This document shows, piece after piece, positions 8,584 through 18,138 of a stretch of DNA of 64,000 nt. Within the stretch, counting starts at the first letter, position 1; each line of letters begins with the position of its first letter. The position numbers and the translations under genes are program-made. Source of the stretch: Neobacillus sp. PS3-12 (GTDB lineage Bacteria; Bacillota; Bacilli; Bacillales; Cytobacillaceae); the NCBI RefSeq assembly GCF_030915385.1, contig NZ_CP133268.1:1798001-1862000 (forward strand), read 5' to 3'. The notes below the pieces were generated by a model that saw nothing but the letters and a program-made list of their open reading frames with translations, searched no databases and was not told where the DNA came from.

Positions 8584-9645
8584 TTATCTATTCCTTATAT
8601 TTACTGGTCTAATTCCCTTAAAGAAGTTTAACAATGGTTTATAATCTTCACGGACAAGGCCGATTTTTTCAACAATAATCTCGATGCAAATCAATAGGGT
8701 AAGGACAACGAAGATTGAACCCCAGATTGTTGCTAATGAGAAGATGAAAGCCGCTAATCCTAACAAAATACTCATCGCATAAATAACTAAAACCGTTTGG
8801 CGATGGGAGAATCCACTCCGCAATAAGCAGTGATGTAAATGTGACTTATCTGGAGCAGATAACGGCTGCTTATTAACCAAGCGGCGGATGATCGCAAAGA
8901 AAGTATCCGAAATCGGAACCCCTAAAATAATTACAGGAATAATCAGTGAGATGAAAGTTACATTTTTATATCCAAGTAATGCTAGTACTGAAATAATGTA
9001 GCCCAGAAACAAGGCTCCTGTATCACCCATAAAAATCTTAGCTGGGTGGAAATTATAGAATAGAAAACCGCTTGTGCTGACCGCTACAATTAAAGCGATG
9101 ACGGAAACAACTACCTGCCCTGTGATAAAGGACATTCCAGCGATTGTAAACAATGCAATTGTTGATACACCAGCTGCTAAGCCATCAAGACCATCGATTA
9201 AATTGATTGCATTGGTAACACCGACAATCCAAAGCATGGTCATTGGAATACTTAAAATTCCGAAGTTTATTTGACCTCCAAATGGAAGGTTAATAAATTC
9301 AACTCGAATGTCTCCCAAAATAACGACAACCGCTGCTGCTGCAATTTGACCAAGAAGCTTAAGCTTTGGCGAAATCTCTTTCACATCGTCCAGCATTCCT
9401 GTCAAAATGATAATGACACTGCCGATTACAATCGGAAAATAGGCAGCATTTATAGGTTTATAGAGTAATGTTCCGATTATAAAACTAAGAAAAATCGCTA
9501 ATCCGCCCAATCTCGGCATGATTCGCTGATGAACTTTTCGATAATTTGGTTTATCTGTTGCGCCAATTAAGAAAGCCAGTTTTTTAACTAAAGGTGTGAG
9601 CAGTATTGACGAAAAGAAACAGACCACTAGTGTAAAGTAAACCAT
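8584..9645 (-). CDS. tagO: TagO/WecA-type GlcNAc-1-phosphate transferase (copy 2)
   Basis: 353 aa, homologous along its whole length to the neighbouring TagO, with the same motifs (LDDV, NAINLIDGLDGLAAG, NFHPAKIFMGDTGALFLGY, HLHHCLLRSGFSHRQ). The start is the ATG at 9645 with TGGAGGG; the ORF ATG at 9657 overlaps that site. Tandem duplication could split lipid-carrier priming between teichoic acid and the Wzy-type polysaccharide, but the sequence does not say which copy serves which. The two proteins differ most in the N- and C-terminal segments. Confidence 0.92.
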   Translation of the reverse strand: MVYFTLVVCFFSSILLTPLVKKLAFLIGATDKPNYRKVHQRIMPRLGGLAIFLSFIIGTLLYKPINAAYFPIVIGSVIIILTGMLDDVKEISPKLKLLGQIAAAAVVVILGDIRVEFINLPFGGQINFGILSIPMTMLWIVGVTNAINLIDGLDGLAAGVSTIALFTIAGMSFITGQVVVSVIALIVAVSTSGFLFYNFHPAKIFMGDTGALFLGYIISVLALLGYKNVTFISLIIPVIILGVPISDTFFAIIRRLVNKQPLSAPDKSHLHHCLLRSGFSHRQTVLVIYAMSILLGLAAFIFSLATIWGSIFVVLTLLICIEIIVEKIGLVREDYKPLLNFFKGIRPVNIRNR

Positions 9646-9940
9646 AACGCCCTCCATTATTACGTATCCTGTCTTTTCTTGAACTTGGATTCATTTTAAA
9701 TGCTGACTCTTAAACTGTTAAACTCTTAAACTTTGTACCCTAAAGGATTATAGCACAGCCAAAAAAATTATGGAACACTTTAGTCGTTTCGACAGCATCT
9801 TGTAACTTAAATTTAAACTTTCTAACTTAATATATACTTAAATTATAAGTTTGAAAAGTGAAAATTTTACATAATGCCCCAGTTTTATATGCATATTAGC
9901 ATTTTTTTCATATATTCGACAACATCAAACCTGCTTTAAC

Positions 9941-10022
9941 TATCCAAAATATCCGTAAGAGTTGCCATTTTATCCGCAAGATTCACCCGTTTATCCGTGA
10001 ACTTTCCCCTGATATCCTTAAC
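9941..10022. repeat. 21-bp phased direct repeat array (TATCCG/TTATCCGC type)
   Basis: TATCCGTAAGA (9950), TATCCGCAAGA (9971), TATCCGTGAAC (9992) and the decayed TATCCTTAAC (10013) are spaced exactly 21 bp. A TATCCAAAA at 9941 is an out-of-register extra copy. The spacers are unrelated. The sequence differs from the TTATTTCGC array, but the period is identical. Confidence 0.85.
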
Positions 10023-10023
10023 T

Positions 10024-10062
10024 AAAAAAGAGTCCGAACCCCTTTCATGGGGTTCAGACCCT
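10024..10062 (-). terminator. Rho-independent terminator of the rml operon
   Basis: On the minus strand GTCTGAACCCC and GGGGTTCGGAC form an 11-bp stem with one mismatch, then TCTTTTTT. It starts directly after the rmlD stop. Confidence 0.9.
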
Positions 10063-10908
10063 TTATTTTGTCTCAGCAAGATATGCTGCTAATGCTTCTT
10101 TCCAATCACGCAATGGTGTAAAGCCAGCTTCTTCCATTTTTTGTTTACTTAAAACAGAATAAGCTGGGCGTTTTGCCGGACGTGGAAATTGATCTGTAGT
10201 TAACGGACTTACTTTTACTTGGCTCATTCCGGCTTGTTTGAAGACCTCAACAGCAAACTCATACCAAGAACATACGCCACCATTTGTCGCATGGTAGGTA
10301 CCAAATTTGTCTGTTTTCATCAATTCAAGCATAAAGCTCGCTAAATCAACTGTATACGTTGGTGAACCAACTTGGTCATGGACAACGCCGACTTCGCCAC
10401 GCTCTTCGCCAAGGCGGATCATTGTTTTAACAAAATTGTTGCCACCGATGCCAAATACCCATGCAGTCCGTACAATAAAGTACTTTTCCACATGTTTCTT
10501 TAAGAACTCTTCACCAGCAAATTTTGTTTCACCATACACGCCAAGCGGCTTAGTTGGTTGTTCAACCTCGTATGGCTCAGTAGCTGTGCCATCAAAAACA
10601 TAATCCGTGCTGATATAAAGGATTTTTGCATCAACAGCTTTTGCTGCTTTTGCCATATTCTCCGTACCTACTGCATTAACTTGATAAGCAGTTTCGCGGT
10701 CAGCCTCTGCTGCATCAACATTTGTATAGGCAGCACAGTGAAGAATTACATCTGGTTTTACGTCACTGATAAACTTTAGTACATCCGCTTCGTTGGTAAT
10801 ATCTAAGTCATCACGGTCTGTCCCAAAAGCTTCATGGTTTTGCGCTTGTAATTGTTTCATTACATCTTGACCTAATTGGCCTTTTGCACCCGTTACAACT
10901 ACTTTCAT
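10063..10908 (-). CDS. rmlD: dTDP-4-dehydrorhamnose reductase RmlD
   Basis: 281 aa extended short-chain dehydrogenase fold. Rossmann motif VTGAKGQLGQD at the N-terminus, then ISTDYVFDG and the YGETKFAGE catalytic Tyr-x-x-x-Lys. It reduces dTDP-4-keto-L-rhamnose to dTDP-L-rhamnose with NAD(P)H in the cytoplasm. It is the last gene of rmlA-rmlC-rmlB-rmlD, two bases after rmlB. Confidence 0.96.
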   Translation of the reverse strand: MKVVVTGAKGQLGQDVMKQLQAQNHEAFGTDRDDLDITNEADVLKFISDVKPDVILHCAAYTNVDAAEADRETAYQVNAVGTENMAKAAKAVDAKILYISTDYVFDGTATEPYEVEQPTKPLGVYGETKFAGEEFLKKHVEKYFIVRTAWVFGIGGNNFVKTMIRLGEERGEVGVVHDQVGSPTYTVDLASFMLELMKTDKFGTYHATNGGVCSWYEFAVEVFKQAGMSQVKVSPLTTDQFPRPAKRPAYSVLSKQKMEEAGFTPLRDWKEALAAYLAETK

Positions 10909-10910
10909 TC

Positions 10911-11933
10911 TTATTCGACCTCTAATCTATCACCATATTGTGATTTAAAGTAATCTTGATATTCCCCAGAAATAATTTTTTGCCACCATTCTTGATTGTT
11001 TAAATACCAATCAATTGTTTGTTTAATACCTGTTTCAAAAGTATATTTAGGCTGCCAGCCAAGCTCAGTGCGTAATTTTGTTGCATCAATCGCATAACGG
11101 CGGTCATGTCCTGGACGGTCTTTCACATACTTAATTAAGCTCTCAGGCTTACCTAATTGCTCAAGAATTGTTTTGACAATATGGATGTTTGTGCGCTCAT
11201 TGTTTCCACCAACATTATACACTTCGCCGACACGGCCATTGTGAAGCACAAGGTCGATTGCCTGGCAGTGGTCTTCCACATGAAGCCAGTCGCGGATATT
11301 TAAACCGTCACCGTAAACTGGAAGCTCCTTATCATGCAAGGCGTTAATAATCATTAACGGGATCAGCTTCTCAGGGAAATGGAATGGACCATAGTTATTT
11401 GAGCAGCGAGTAATGTTAACTGGCAGCCCGAAAGTTTCGTGATAAGCGCGAACAAGTAAGTCTGCTCCTGCTTTACTTGCACTATATGGACTGTTCGCTG
11501 CTAAAGGTGTTGTTTCGCTAAAATAGCCAGTCTCACCAAGCGTACCGTATACTTCGTCAGTAGATACTTGGAGGTATTTTTTCACGCCAATTTCTTTTGC
11601 CGCATCTAAAAGAGCCAATGTTCCTTGAATATTTGTTTGGACAAAGATTTCAGGATTGGTAATACTGCGGTCAACATGGGATTCAGCCGCAAAGTTGATC
11701 ACATAATCAAACTTTTCTTGCTCAAATAGGTTGTTCACAAATGAACGGTCAGCGATATCGCCTTTGACAAACTTATAATTTGGTTTGTCTTCAATGTCTT
11801 TTAAGTTTTCAAGATTTCCTGCGTATGTTAATAAGTCAAGATTAACGATTTGGTATTGCGGATATTTATTGACCATAAAACGGACAAAGTTACTGCCAAT
11901 AAAACCTGCTCCGCCAGTGATTAATAATTTCAT
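10911..11933 (-). CDS. rmlB: dTDP-glucose 4,6-dehydratase RmlB
   Basis: 340 aa extended SDR. GGAGFIGSNF binds NAD; the catalytic STDEVYG and YSASK motifs are present, followed by RCSNNYGPFHFPEKLIP, typical of RmlB. It makes dTDP-4-keto-6-deoxyglucose. This is the branch point also used by the ketoisomerase/aminotransferase pair at 29998-32029, so this gene probably feeds both rhamnose and the amino-deoxy sugar. It lies between rmlC and rmlD with short gaps. Confidence 0.97.
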   Translation of the reverse strand: MKLLITGGAGFIGSNFVRFMVNKYPQYQIVNLDLLTYAGNLENLKDIEDKPNYKFVKGDIADRSFVNNLFEQEKFDYVINFAAESHVDRSITNPEIFVQTNIQGTLALLDAAKEIGVKKYLQVSTDEVYGTLGETGYFSETTPLAANSPYSASKAGADLLVRAYHETFGLPVNITRCSNNYGPFHFPEKLIPLMIINALHDKELPVYGDGLNIRDWLHVEDHCQAIDLVLHNGRVGEVYNVGGNNERTNIHIVKTILEQLGKPESLIKYVKDRPGHDRRYAIDATKLRTELGWQPKYTFETGIKQTIDWYLNNQEWWQKIISGEYQDYFKSQYGDRLEVE

Positions 11934-11942
11934 AAGGCCCTC

Positions 11943-12503
11943 CTATTTATCGTAAACAAAGTTAAGATGTGTTGCTTCTTCTAACGTTGGATGTTTCGTA
12001 TCTTTTTCAGAAAGAATTGGACTTGTTGTTGGCCAATCAATTCCTAATTTAGGGTCATTCCAAAGAATGCCGCCATCATGTTCTGGTGAATAAAATTCAT
12101 CTACTTTGTACGCAACTGTTGAATCTGGAACCAATGTACAGAAGCCATGGGCAAAGCCTTTTGGAACAAGCAATTGACGCTTGTTGTGCTCGCTCAAAAT
12201 AACCCCGACCCACTCGCCATATGTAGGTGAACCCTTGCGGATATCAACAGCAACATCATAGATCGCACCAGTTAAGCAGCGTACAACCTTTGTTTGTGCC
12301 TTTGGATTTAACTGAAAGTGTAAGCCCCTTAAAGTGCCAACAGGAGCGGATAATGATTGATTATCCTGAACAAAATCATAGTGCAAACCTAATTTTTCAA
12401 ATAACTCTTTGCTATAGCTTTCCATAAAATAACCGCGGTGGTCACCAAAAACCTTTGGCTCCAGGATTTTTACATCAGGTATTTTTGTATCGATAATATT
12501 CAT
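11943..12503 (-). CDS. rmlC: dTDP-4-dehydrorhamnose 3,5-epimerase RmlC
   Basis: 186 aa cupin. DHRGYFMESY, LRGLHFQ (with the catalytic His region), VRCLTGAIYDVAVDIRKGSPTYG and VPKGFAHGFCTL identify RmlC. It epimerises C3 and C5 of dTDP-4-keto-6-deoxyglucose. It starts 10 bp after the rmlA stop. Confidence 0.97.
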   Translation of the reverse strand: MNIIDTKIPDVKILEPKVFGDHRGYFMESYSKELFEKLGLHYDFVQDNQSLSAPVGTLRGLHFQLNPKAQTKVVRCLTGAIYDVAVDIRKGSPTYGEWVGVILSEHNKRQLLVPKGFAHGFCTLVPDSTVAYKVDEFYSPEHDGGILWNDPKLGIDWPTTSPILSEKDTKHPTLEEATHLNFVYDK

Positions 12504-12513
12504 TTTATGAACC

Positions 12514-13386
12514 TCACTTCGCTTGGTTGGCGATTTTCACTAAATATTCGCCATACTGGTTTTTCATTAATGGCTTTGCGAGCGTTAACAGCTGCTCTTT
12601 TGAGATATAGCCCATGTTGAAAGCAATTTCCTCAAGGCAGGCAATTTTTAACGATTGGCGTTTTTCTACCGTTTCAATGAATTGTGATGCTTCTAAAAGG
12701 CTGGCGTGTGTTCCAGTATCTAACCAAGCATATCCGCGGCCTAATAGTTCAACATTTAACTCGCCGTTTTCAAGGTAAATTTTGTTGATATCGGTAATTT
12801 CCAACTCGCCTCGTGGAGAAGGTTGAATGCTTTTGGCATACTCGACAACAAGATTATCATAAAAATACAAACCTGTTACGGCATAATTGGATTTTGGCAC
12901 TTCCGGCTTTTCTTCAATGGATACCGCTTTGCCATTTTCATCAAATTCAACTACTCCGAAGCGTTCCGGATCATTGACGTAATAGCCGAAAACAGTAGCA
13001 CCATTTTCACGTCCTGCCGCACTATTTAATCGGTTTGTTAATCCATGTCCATAGAAAATATTGTCACCAAGGACTAAAGCGACATTGTCATCTCCGATAA
13101 ATTCCTCGCCCAGTATAAAGGCTTGTGCTAAACCGCCTGGATGCGGCTGAACTTTATAGGAGAAATTCATTCCTAAGTCAGAACCGTCTCCCAAGATTTG
13201 TTCAAACCTTGTTATATCCTCTGGTGTAGAAATGATTAAAATATCCTTAATCCCTGCAAGCATAAGCACGGATAGTGGATAATAAATCATTGGTTTATCA
13301 TATACAGGCAATAATTGCTTTGAAACAACTTTAGTTAACGGATACAGACGTGTTCCACTGCCGCCTGCTAGAATAATTCCTTTCAC
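12514..13386 (-). CDS. rmlA: Glucose-1-phosphate thymidylyltransferase RmlA
   Basis: 290 aa nucleotidyltransferase: [17 protein letters not shown] at the N-terminus, [43 protein letters not shown]. It makes dTDP-glucose, the first step of the rhamnose pathway. Start choice: a GTG at 13386 lies 9 bases after GAGGAG and gives the classical (M)KGIILAGG N-terminus; the ATG three codons upstream abuts the ribosome site. First gene of rmlACBD, behind a promoter at 13558-13587. Confidence 0.96.
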   Translation of the reverse strand: MKGIILAGGSGTRLYPLTKVVSKQLLPVYDKPMIYYPLSVLMLAGIKDILIISTPEDITRFEQILGDGSDLGMNFSYKVQPHPGGLAQAFILGEEFIGDDNVALVLGDNIFYGHGLTNRLNSAAGRENGATVFGYYVNDPERFGVVEFDENGKAVSIEEKPEVPKSNYAVTGLYFYDNLVVEYAKSIQPSPRGELEITDINKIYLENGELNVELLGRGYAWLDTGTHASLLEASQFIETVEKRQSLKIACLEEIAFNMGYISKEQLLTLAKPLMKNQYGEYLVKIANQAK

Positions 13387-13557
13387 GAAAGACATCTCCT
13401 CAAATATGGACTTTTTTATTTCAAGCAAACTCGCCGATTGGCCCCCTAAGGGCGAAGACAGTGGCGTAGCTGCATTTATGTAACATAATAAAGAATAAGT
13501 TTTCGGAAAAATTTACTCCTTATTATTTGCCAAAAAACGACATGTATTTCCTTCCCT

Positions 13558-13587
13558 ATTATAATGACAAGGGGTTAAAAAGACAAA
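13558..13587 (-). promoter_or_regulatory. Sigma-A promoter of rmlACBD
   Basis: On the minus strand TTTGTC (13582-13587), an 18-bp spacer, then TATAAT (13558-13563). It implies a leader of about 165 nt. That leader contains a GC-rich fold near 13437-13480 (GCCC paired with GGGC, flanked by CGCC and GGCG) in an otherwise AT-rich region. Confidence 0.65.
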
Positions 13588-13616
13588 CAAAGAAGGAATT
13601 TGTAAAAGAAATGTAA

Positions 13617-14324
13617 TCAGTGTCTTCGATAACCGACAATAGCTGAAAGTGTTCTCATTCTCCCCTTTAATTGAGTGGATAAAGACCGTTTCTTCATTCC
13701 GGTTACATTGCCGCCGTGGCGGACATATTTTACCAATGGCTTATCGATGAAGGTGATTTTTTTCTTTCCCAACATACAAACCAAAGCAATCCACTGATCG
13801 TGCATTTCGATCGAGGCTGGGAATGGAAGAATATCTTCTTTCAACTCTTTTTTAAAGGCCATAAATGCACCCGTATAAGCGTTTTTTAAAATATTCCCAA
13901 AAATCCCTTGATTTATGTTGTTATGGTTGTAATCATTCCAAGATGGATTGATTATCTCCAGGTTACCATCGACAACGCGGGCATCATGGACAACCAGGAC
14001 GGAATCCTGTTCCTTGAACGTGTTTATAACCGATTCAACTTTGTCATCTTCCCAAACATCATCCTGGTCACACAGAAAAAGGATATCTCCCTTTGCTAAA
14101 GATATCGCCTTTTCAAAGCTATGAATAACACCTAAGTTTCTTTCATTGACATAAACCTGTACTCGGGTGTCATATGTTTCTCGAATTACTTTTACCGTGT
14201 TGTCTTTCGACCCATCATCAACAACAATTATTTCATCATCGGGTCCGAGCTGTTTGAGGACCGAATCAAGCTGCCGAACAACAAACCGTTCTCCATTGTA
14301 GGTTGCCATACAAACAGATAACAT
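13617..14324 (-). CDS. Family 2 glycosyltransferase
   Basis: 235 aa with a GT-A fold: LSVCMATYNGE at the N-terminus, DDEIIVVDDGSKDNT, FLCDQDDVW (DxD-like metal site) and a late MHDQW acceptor motif. Relatives transfer rhamnose or similar sugars to glycan chains. It is the last gene of the minus-strand glycan operon before rmlA, 12 bp after a second glycosyltransferase. Donor and acceptor cannot be read from sequence; the rml neighbourhood suggests dTDP-rhamnose. Confidence 0.85.
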   Translation of the reverse strand: MLSVCMATYNGERFVVRQLDSVLKQLGPDDEIIVVDDGSKDNTVKVIRETYDTRVQVYVNERNLGVIHSFEKAISLAKGDILFLCDQDDVWEDDKVESVINTFKEQDSVLVVHDARVVDGNLEIINPSWNDYNHNNINQGIFGNILKNAYTGAFMAFKKELKEDILPFPASIEMHDQWIALVCMLGKKKITFIDKPLVKYVRHGGNVTGMKKRSLSTQLKGRMRTLSAIVGYRRH

Positions 14325-14336
14325 TTTAAAACTCCT

Positions 14337-15169
14337 TTACATCGAAAAAAAACGGCGCAGCGTATAAAGTGCAATTTTCTTATTTTTAACTGTCAACACC
14401 TGTTTTAAAAAGCGCTTAGCCAGTTGGATTCGATAGGCTTTATATAAGTCCTGTTGATAATTCCTGAAATATTTAATTTCAGACTCCAAAATACTCTGAT
14501 ACCTTTTTAGTGAGACTCTGCTGTAATCCATTACCGATAGTTCGTGCTCCAACATTACGTCGAGCAACCGAACCTTATAACCATGATCGTAAATGACATG
14601 GAACAGCCAATGATCCAAATAGTCCAGTGGAAACTCCTCATTGAAACCGCCGATTTTATTTAAAAACTCTATGCGGATTAAGGCCCCTGAATTAATCGCC
14701 ATCACTGGTCTCTCCTGAATTCCGGGAACTGGCTTATCACCCTGCAATGGCCTTAGTGTATGGCTATAGATCGGTGATATCATCTGATTTTCGCTATTGA
14801 TCTTAGGAACAATCGCAGCGACACTACTGTCTTGCTCATCACAATTCATGACCGCTTCCGTATATTCAGAGGTAATCTCAGTATCATGATCTAGCAGCAT
14901 CAGCCATTCGCTGCCATTTTCCCTGGCAGCCTCAAGTGCATAATTATATGCTGAAGCAATGCCAAGGTTCCTTGGATCATGTTTATAAGAGATTTGAACA
15001 TTTTCATACTTTTTACTATCAAAATGTTGACTATTTGGGCTATTGTCATAAAGTATGACAGAAAGATCTTTTGTCATCTTTCCATTTAAAACACTCATCA
15101 ACGTACTGAATGTACTTGAGTTTTGGGGTGCATTTTATATAACACTATTACTAATGTTGTTTTCATCAT
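14337..15169 (-). pseudogene. Family 2 glycosyltransferase with one-base frameshift
   Basis: The visible long ORF (from 15101, 254 aa) lacks the usual GT2 N-terminus. Its missing start is in another frame: ATGATG at 15169/15166 encodes MMKTTLVIVLYKMHP, then the frame is lost. One additional C in the run at 15125-15128 (minus strand CACCCC) would join it to PQNSSTFSTLMSVLNG and give about 277 aa with YDNSP and LDHDTEIT (DxD) motifs. The start overlaps the end of the polymerase gene. Either a true frameshift or a homopolymer sequencing error. Confidence 0.85.
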
Positions 15170-16379
15170 TAACAGCCTTTGGATTGATTTTTTTTACACT
15201 AAAAAGAGAAAATAAAATTGGATAAACTAACTGGAAGCTTAATCCAGTAAAAGCAAACATGTTACTAAAAGTGTTGAATACAAATATTGAGTTAAGGATG
15301 GCGACACCTACTACAAAATACTCACTGTTGATCCTTTTCAATAACAGAATATAGAAAAACGAAAACATGAAAGCAAATATTGCAAAAAACGAGATCCCGA
15401 CCCAGCCCATAATCACATACGGCTGCGCAAATGCAGTAGAAACATTTAATTCAGGAGCAATTTGAAGCGGGTTCGGAACGGTAAAATCATATAGTTTCAC
15501 AATTCGCTTACTAATAAAATCCGGTAATATTTGCGTGGTTGTAAACTTAAAAGAATCAGTTAATGAAATGTCCTTGTTCATCTCATACTTATCGATTGTT
15601 TCTTGCAAATTGGCTATTGGGGATGCAGCATATATATATGTCCAGAAAAACTCCTTTGGTATAAGAGATTCTTTAAAATCCTTAGTCGCCCCACCAATTT
15701 GCAGGAACATACTATTATCAAATCTAGATGTTTGAGTTTGGTATGTTTTATTTACACGCATGTTTCCGACCATACCAAAAAGGTATAAACCGATGATTGC
15801 TAAAACGAGGAGCCCGGCTATTTTTCGAATAGTAATTTTTGATTGATACTTAATTAAGTAGACAAAAACACAACTCATTAAAATAATAATCAACATACCC
15901 CTATTTAATATCAATAAAGATGGGACTAGATTAAGCACAAAAAGAATAATCAGCTTCTTTCTGTTCTCTTTTACAGAAAGAATTAATTGGAACAGGTAAA
16001 TAGAAAAAAAGGAATTAAAGGTAACAAGGAAAACATGAAAAGTTGGGATCCCAAAATCGGTATAGCTCATGGTGGATTTGCTGAAAACAGCCAGGAGCGG
16101 GAAATTTCTAAAGTATAAAATCTCAATTCCATAACCAATTAAAATCGCATAGGTAATCCAATTGACATTATCTTTATATTCCACATTATTAAATGTGATT
16201 ATTTTTCGTTTTGCAAAAGACCTTCCAATAAAAAGAGCAACTAGTATTGAACAGACTAAAAAAAGTAAAAGTGAAGAACCTAAAGGCGGAAACAAATTAG
16301 ACCAGCCTAATAGGTAGGCAGCTAATACTCCAAGAAAAGAAAAGACATAAATATAATACGGATTTATCAAGCCACTCAA
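15135..16379 (-). CDS. Wzy-like oligosaccharide repeat-unit polymerase
   Basis: 414 aa with about 11-12 hydrophobic segments and a large loop around residues 190-290 (RVNKTYQTQTSRFDN and following), the topology of O-antigen or capsule polymerases. No sharp motif is available, so the call rests on topology and context (Wzz-like protein upstream, glycosyltransferases downstream, Wzx at 32253). The start is probably TTG at 16379 behind AAGGAG, with short spacing. The 3' end overlaps the frameshifted glycosyltransferase by 35 bp. Confidence 0.75.
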   Translation of the reverse strand: MSGLINPYYIYVFSFLGVLAAYLLGWSNLFPPLGSSLLLFLVCSILVALFIGRSFAKRKIITFNNVEYKDNVNWITYAILIGYGIEILYFRNFPLLAVFSKSTMSYTDFGIPTFHVFLVTFNSFFSIYLFQLILSVKENRKKLIILFVLNLVPSLLILNRGMLIIILMSCVFVYLIKYQSKITIRKIAGLLVLAIIGLYLFGMVGNMRVNKTYQTQTSRFDNSMFLQIGGATKDFKESLIPKEFFWTYIYAASPIANLQETIDKYEMNKDISLTDSFKFTTTQILPDFISKRIVKLYDFTVPNPLQIAPELNVSTAFAQPYVIMGWVGISFFAIFAFMFSFFYILLLKRINSEYFVVGVAILNSIFVFNTFSNMFAFTGLSFQLVYPILFSLFSVKKINPKAVNDENNISNSVI

Positions 16380-16453
16380 AAACTCCTTTCCTTTAAAGTC
16401 TCCACCAATAAATATACATTACTATCTAATGAAGACACAGTTTTAACGTTTGC

Positions 16454-17068
16454 TTATACTGTTGCTTTTTTACGTCCAAAAGAACCTAAAATGAAGGCCA
16501 ATGCTAATCCAATTACTAACCCAATAATTACTCCCATTACAACATTTGCCTTTGTTCTAGAATGCAAAATAGCAGTTTCATGGCCAGCTTGGGCAGGTTC
16601 TACAACTTGTGCAGATTTAACACCTAAATAGTTTTTAATATCTCTTTGGAATACGTCTGCAGTTTTATTGGCAATTTTTGTTGCCCTCTTAGCATTCGCA
16701 TCTGTTACCGTTATATTGATAATCTGTGAACCATTTTCGATTGTACCATTTACTTCTGTACCTAACTTACTTAAGGAATCTTTCAAACCTAATTCACTTT
16801 TTACTGATTTTAATATCGCAGGCGTACTGACAAGAGTTTGCGCTGTTGTTAGAAAACGATTGTAATCATCAGGCTGATTAATATTTAAGACTGTTTTATC
16901 AGTTTGTTTCTCAAGAAGCACTAAGGCTGTATTTTGATATGTTGGGGGTTGTCCATTGGAAGCTAAAAATTTTCCCGCCACGCCCCCGATGACTGTCACA
17001 AGGATAATTAACCATAAGTATTTTTTTATTACTAGCATAATATCTTTTATTAGCATTGACTCTTCCAT
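16454..17068 (-). CDS. Wzz/YveK-type polysaccharide chain-length protein
   Basis: 204 aa with two membrane helices (about residues 15-33 and 177-195) flanking an extracellular domain, as in Wzz/CapA/YveK proteins. A proline-glycine-containing region precedes TM2. In Gram-positives such proteins activate a BY-kinase, but no kinase or phosphatase gene is adjacent here. CGGAGGC precedes the ATG. It lies between a glycosyltransferase and the polymerase in the same operon. Confidence 0.85.
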   Translation of the reverse strand: MEESMLIKDIMLVIKKYLWLIILVTVIGGVAGKFLASNGQPPTYQNTALVLLEKQTDKTVLNINQPDDYNRFLTTAQTLVSTPAILKSVKSELGLKDSLSKLGTEVNGTIENGSQIINITVTDANAKRATKIANKTADVFQRDIKNYLGVKSAQVVEPAQAGHETAILHSRTKANVVMGVIIGLVIGLALAFILGSFGRKKATV

Positions 17069-17168
17069 TTCATGCCTCCGAATTGTTGTGATTAAATTGT
17101 TTATTACTAGCTAAAAAATATCAAATTAACTTTCTAATTTCAAATCACTATTTAAATTTCAATTATCC

Positions 17169-17975
17169 TTAAAATAACCTCCAGCCCCACTTATTAAAAA
17201 ATTTATACATTGAGTGTACAAAAATTTTAAATAGCTTAGAATTTTTATGTGCACCTCTTTCATAGTAATGGATTACCTCTGAAAAAGGAGTATAGATGAT
17301 TTTCATGTTCCTTTTTTCCATTTGCATGCAAAGGTCTGTATCTTCAAAATACATAAAATAACGGTCATCAAATCCGTTTAATTTTTTAAAAGTCTCTCCC
17401 CTAAACAGCATAAAGCAACCAGAGCCAATGCGGATTTGAACATCCCTGTCATCTGGAAGATCTCTGCACTCATACGAAGCAAGTCTTTTTGCAAACATTT
17501 TCTTCACAAATTGAAAAGGGACAAATCTTAGAGCATAATCGAAAACAGTAATCCGATTTCGCATTAAATGCTGTGTAGTGCCATCCGAGTTCAAGACCTT
17601 TGGAACCATGAGAGATATGCTGCTATCCTTTTCCATCTTTTCAACCATCGTCATAAGTGTTTCTTTTTTTAGAATAATATCAGGATTAAAAATCAAAAAA
17701 TAATCCTCATCAGCATGTAAAAGATTATAGTTATGTCCAAAGCCGAAGCCATTATTTTCGTGGTAAAAAGTAATATCGGCAAAATCTTGATATTCCTTTA
17801 GTTGTTTTTGGTAATCTTCACTTGAATGGTTATCAAAAATAACAATACGAAAATGGCTGTCTTCGCCAAATTCGCTCTTCAAATTTTCCAGAACATCAAA
17901 TATATGATTACTGTTGTATGTCACAATGCTTATAGCAATCTTCGCTTTTAAATCCATTCTCACACACTCTTCCAT
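17169..17975 (-). CDS. Family 2 glycosyltransferase (first gene of glycan operon)
   Basis: Up to 268 aa; GT-A features are ISIVTYNS, IVIFDNHSSED, NNGFGFGHNYN, LIFNPDI (DxD-like), then RIGSGCFMLFRGETF and YFEDTDLCMQ, typical of rhamnosyltransferase-like GT2 enzymes. The start may be the Met at 17957 (MDLKAKIAIS) rather than 17975. It is transcribed from an extended -10 promoter near 18081, divergent from tagU. Confidence 0.88.
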   Translation of the reverse strand: MEECVRMDLKAKIAISIVTYNSNHIFDVLENLKSEFGEDSHFRIVIFDNHSSEDYQKQLKEYQDFADITFYHENNGFGFGHNYNLLHADEDYFLIFNPDIILKKETLMTMVEKMEKDSSISLMVPKVLNSDGTTQHLMRNRITVFDYALRFVPFQFVKKMFAKRLASYECRDLPDDRDVQIRIGSGCFMLFRGETFKKLNGFDDRYFMYFEDTDLCMQMEKRNMKIIYTPFSEVIHYYERGAHKNSKLFKIFVHSMYKFFNKWGWRLF

Positions 17976-18080
17976 GTCATTTATTATCGAAATTAATACA
18001 AGCCTTCCTATTGCTGGAACAAAAATGTATTAGATCAGTTTTTCGACAATCCTAAACCTTGCTTTCATTTACAAAGACAT

Positions 18081-18089
18081 ATTATAGCA
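18081..18089 (-). promoter_or_regulatory. Extended -10 promoter of the glycan operon
   Basis: On the minus strand TGCTATAAT is an exact extended -10 element; no good -35 lies upstream. It is about 110 bp ahead of the glycosyltransferase at 17975. Confidence 0.5.
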
Positions 18090-18138
18090 TTATCCTGTCG
18101 CATTTTGTATAATTTATTTACCATTTATTCATTAATGG

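Larger units (their letters stand above)
9646..10062. other. Gap between tagO copy 2 and rmlD
   Basis: No gene is seen. It holds the tagO upstream region (AT-rich), a 21-bp direct repeat array at 9941-10022 and the rmlD terminator. Confidence 0.75.

Noticed and set aside
13430..13490. Cobalamin-type riboswitch
   Set aside because: GCCACTGTC resembles one short conserved word, but the other conserved boxes are missing and the operon is unrelated to B12.
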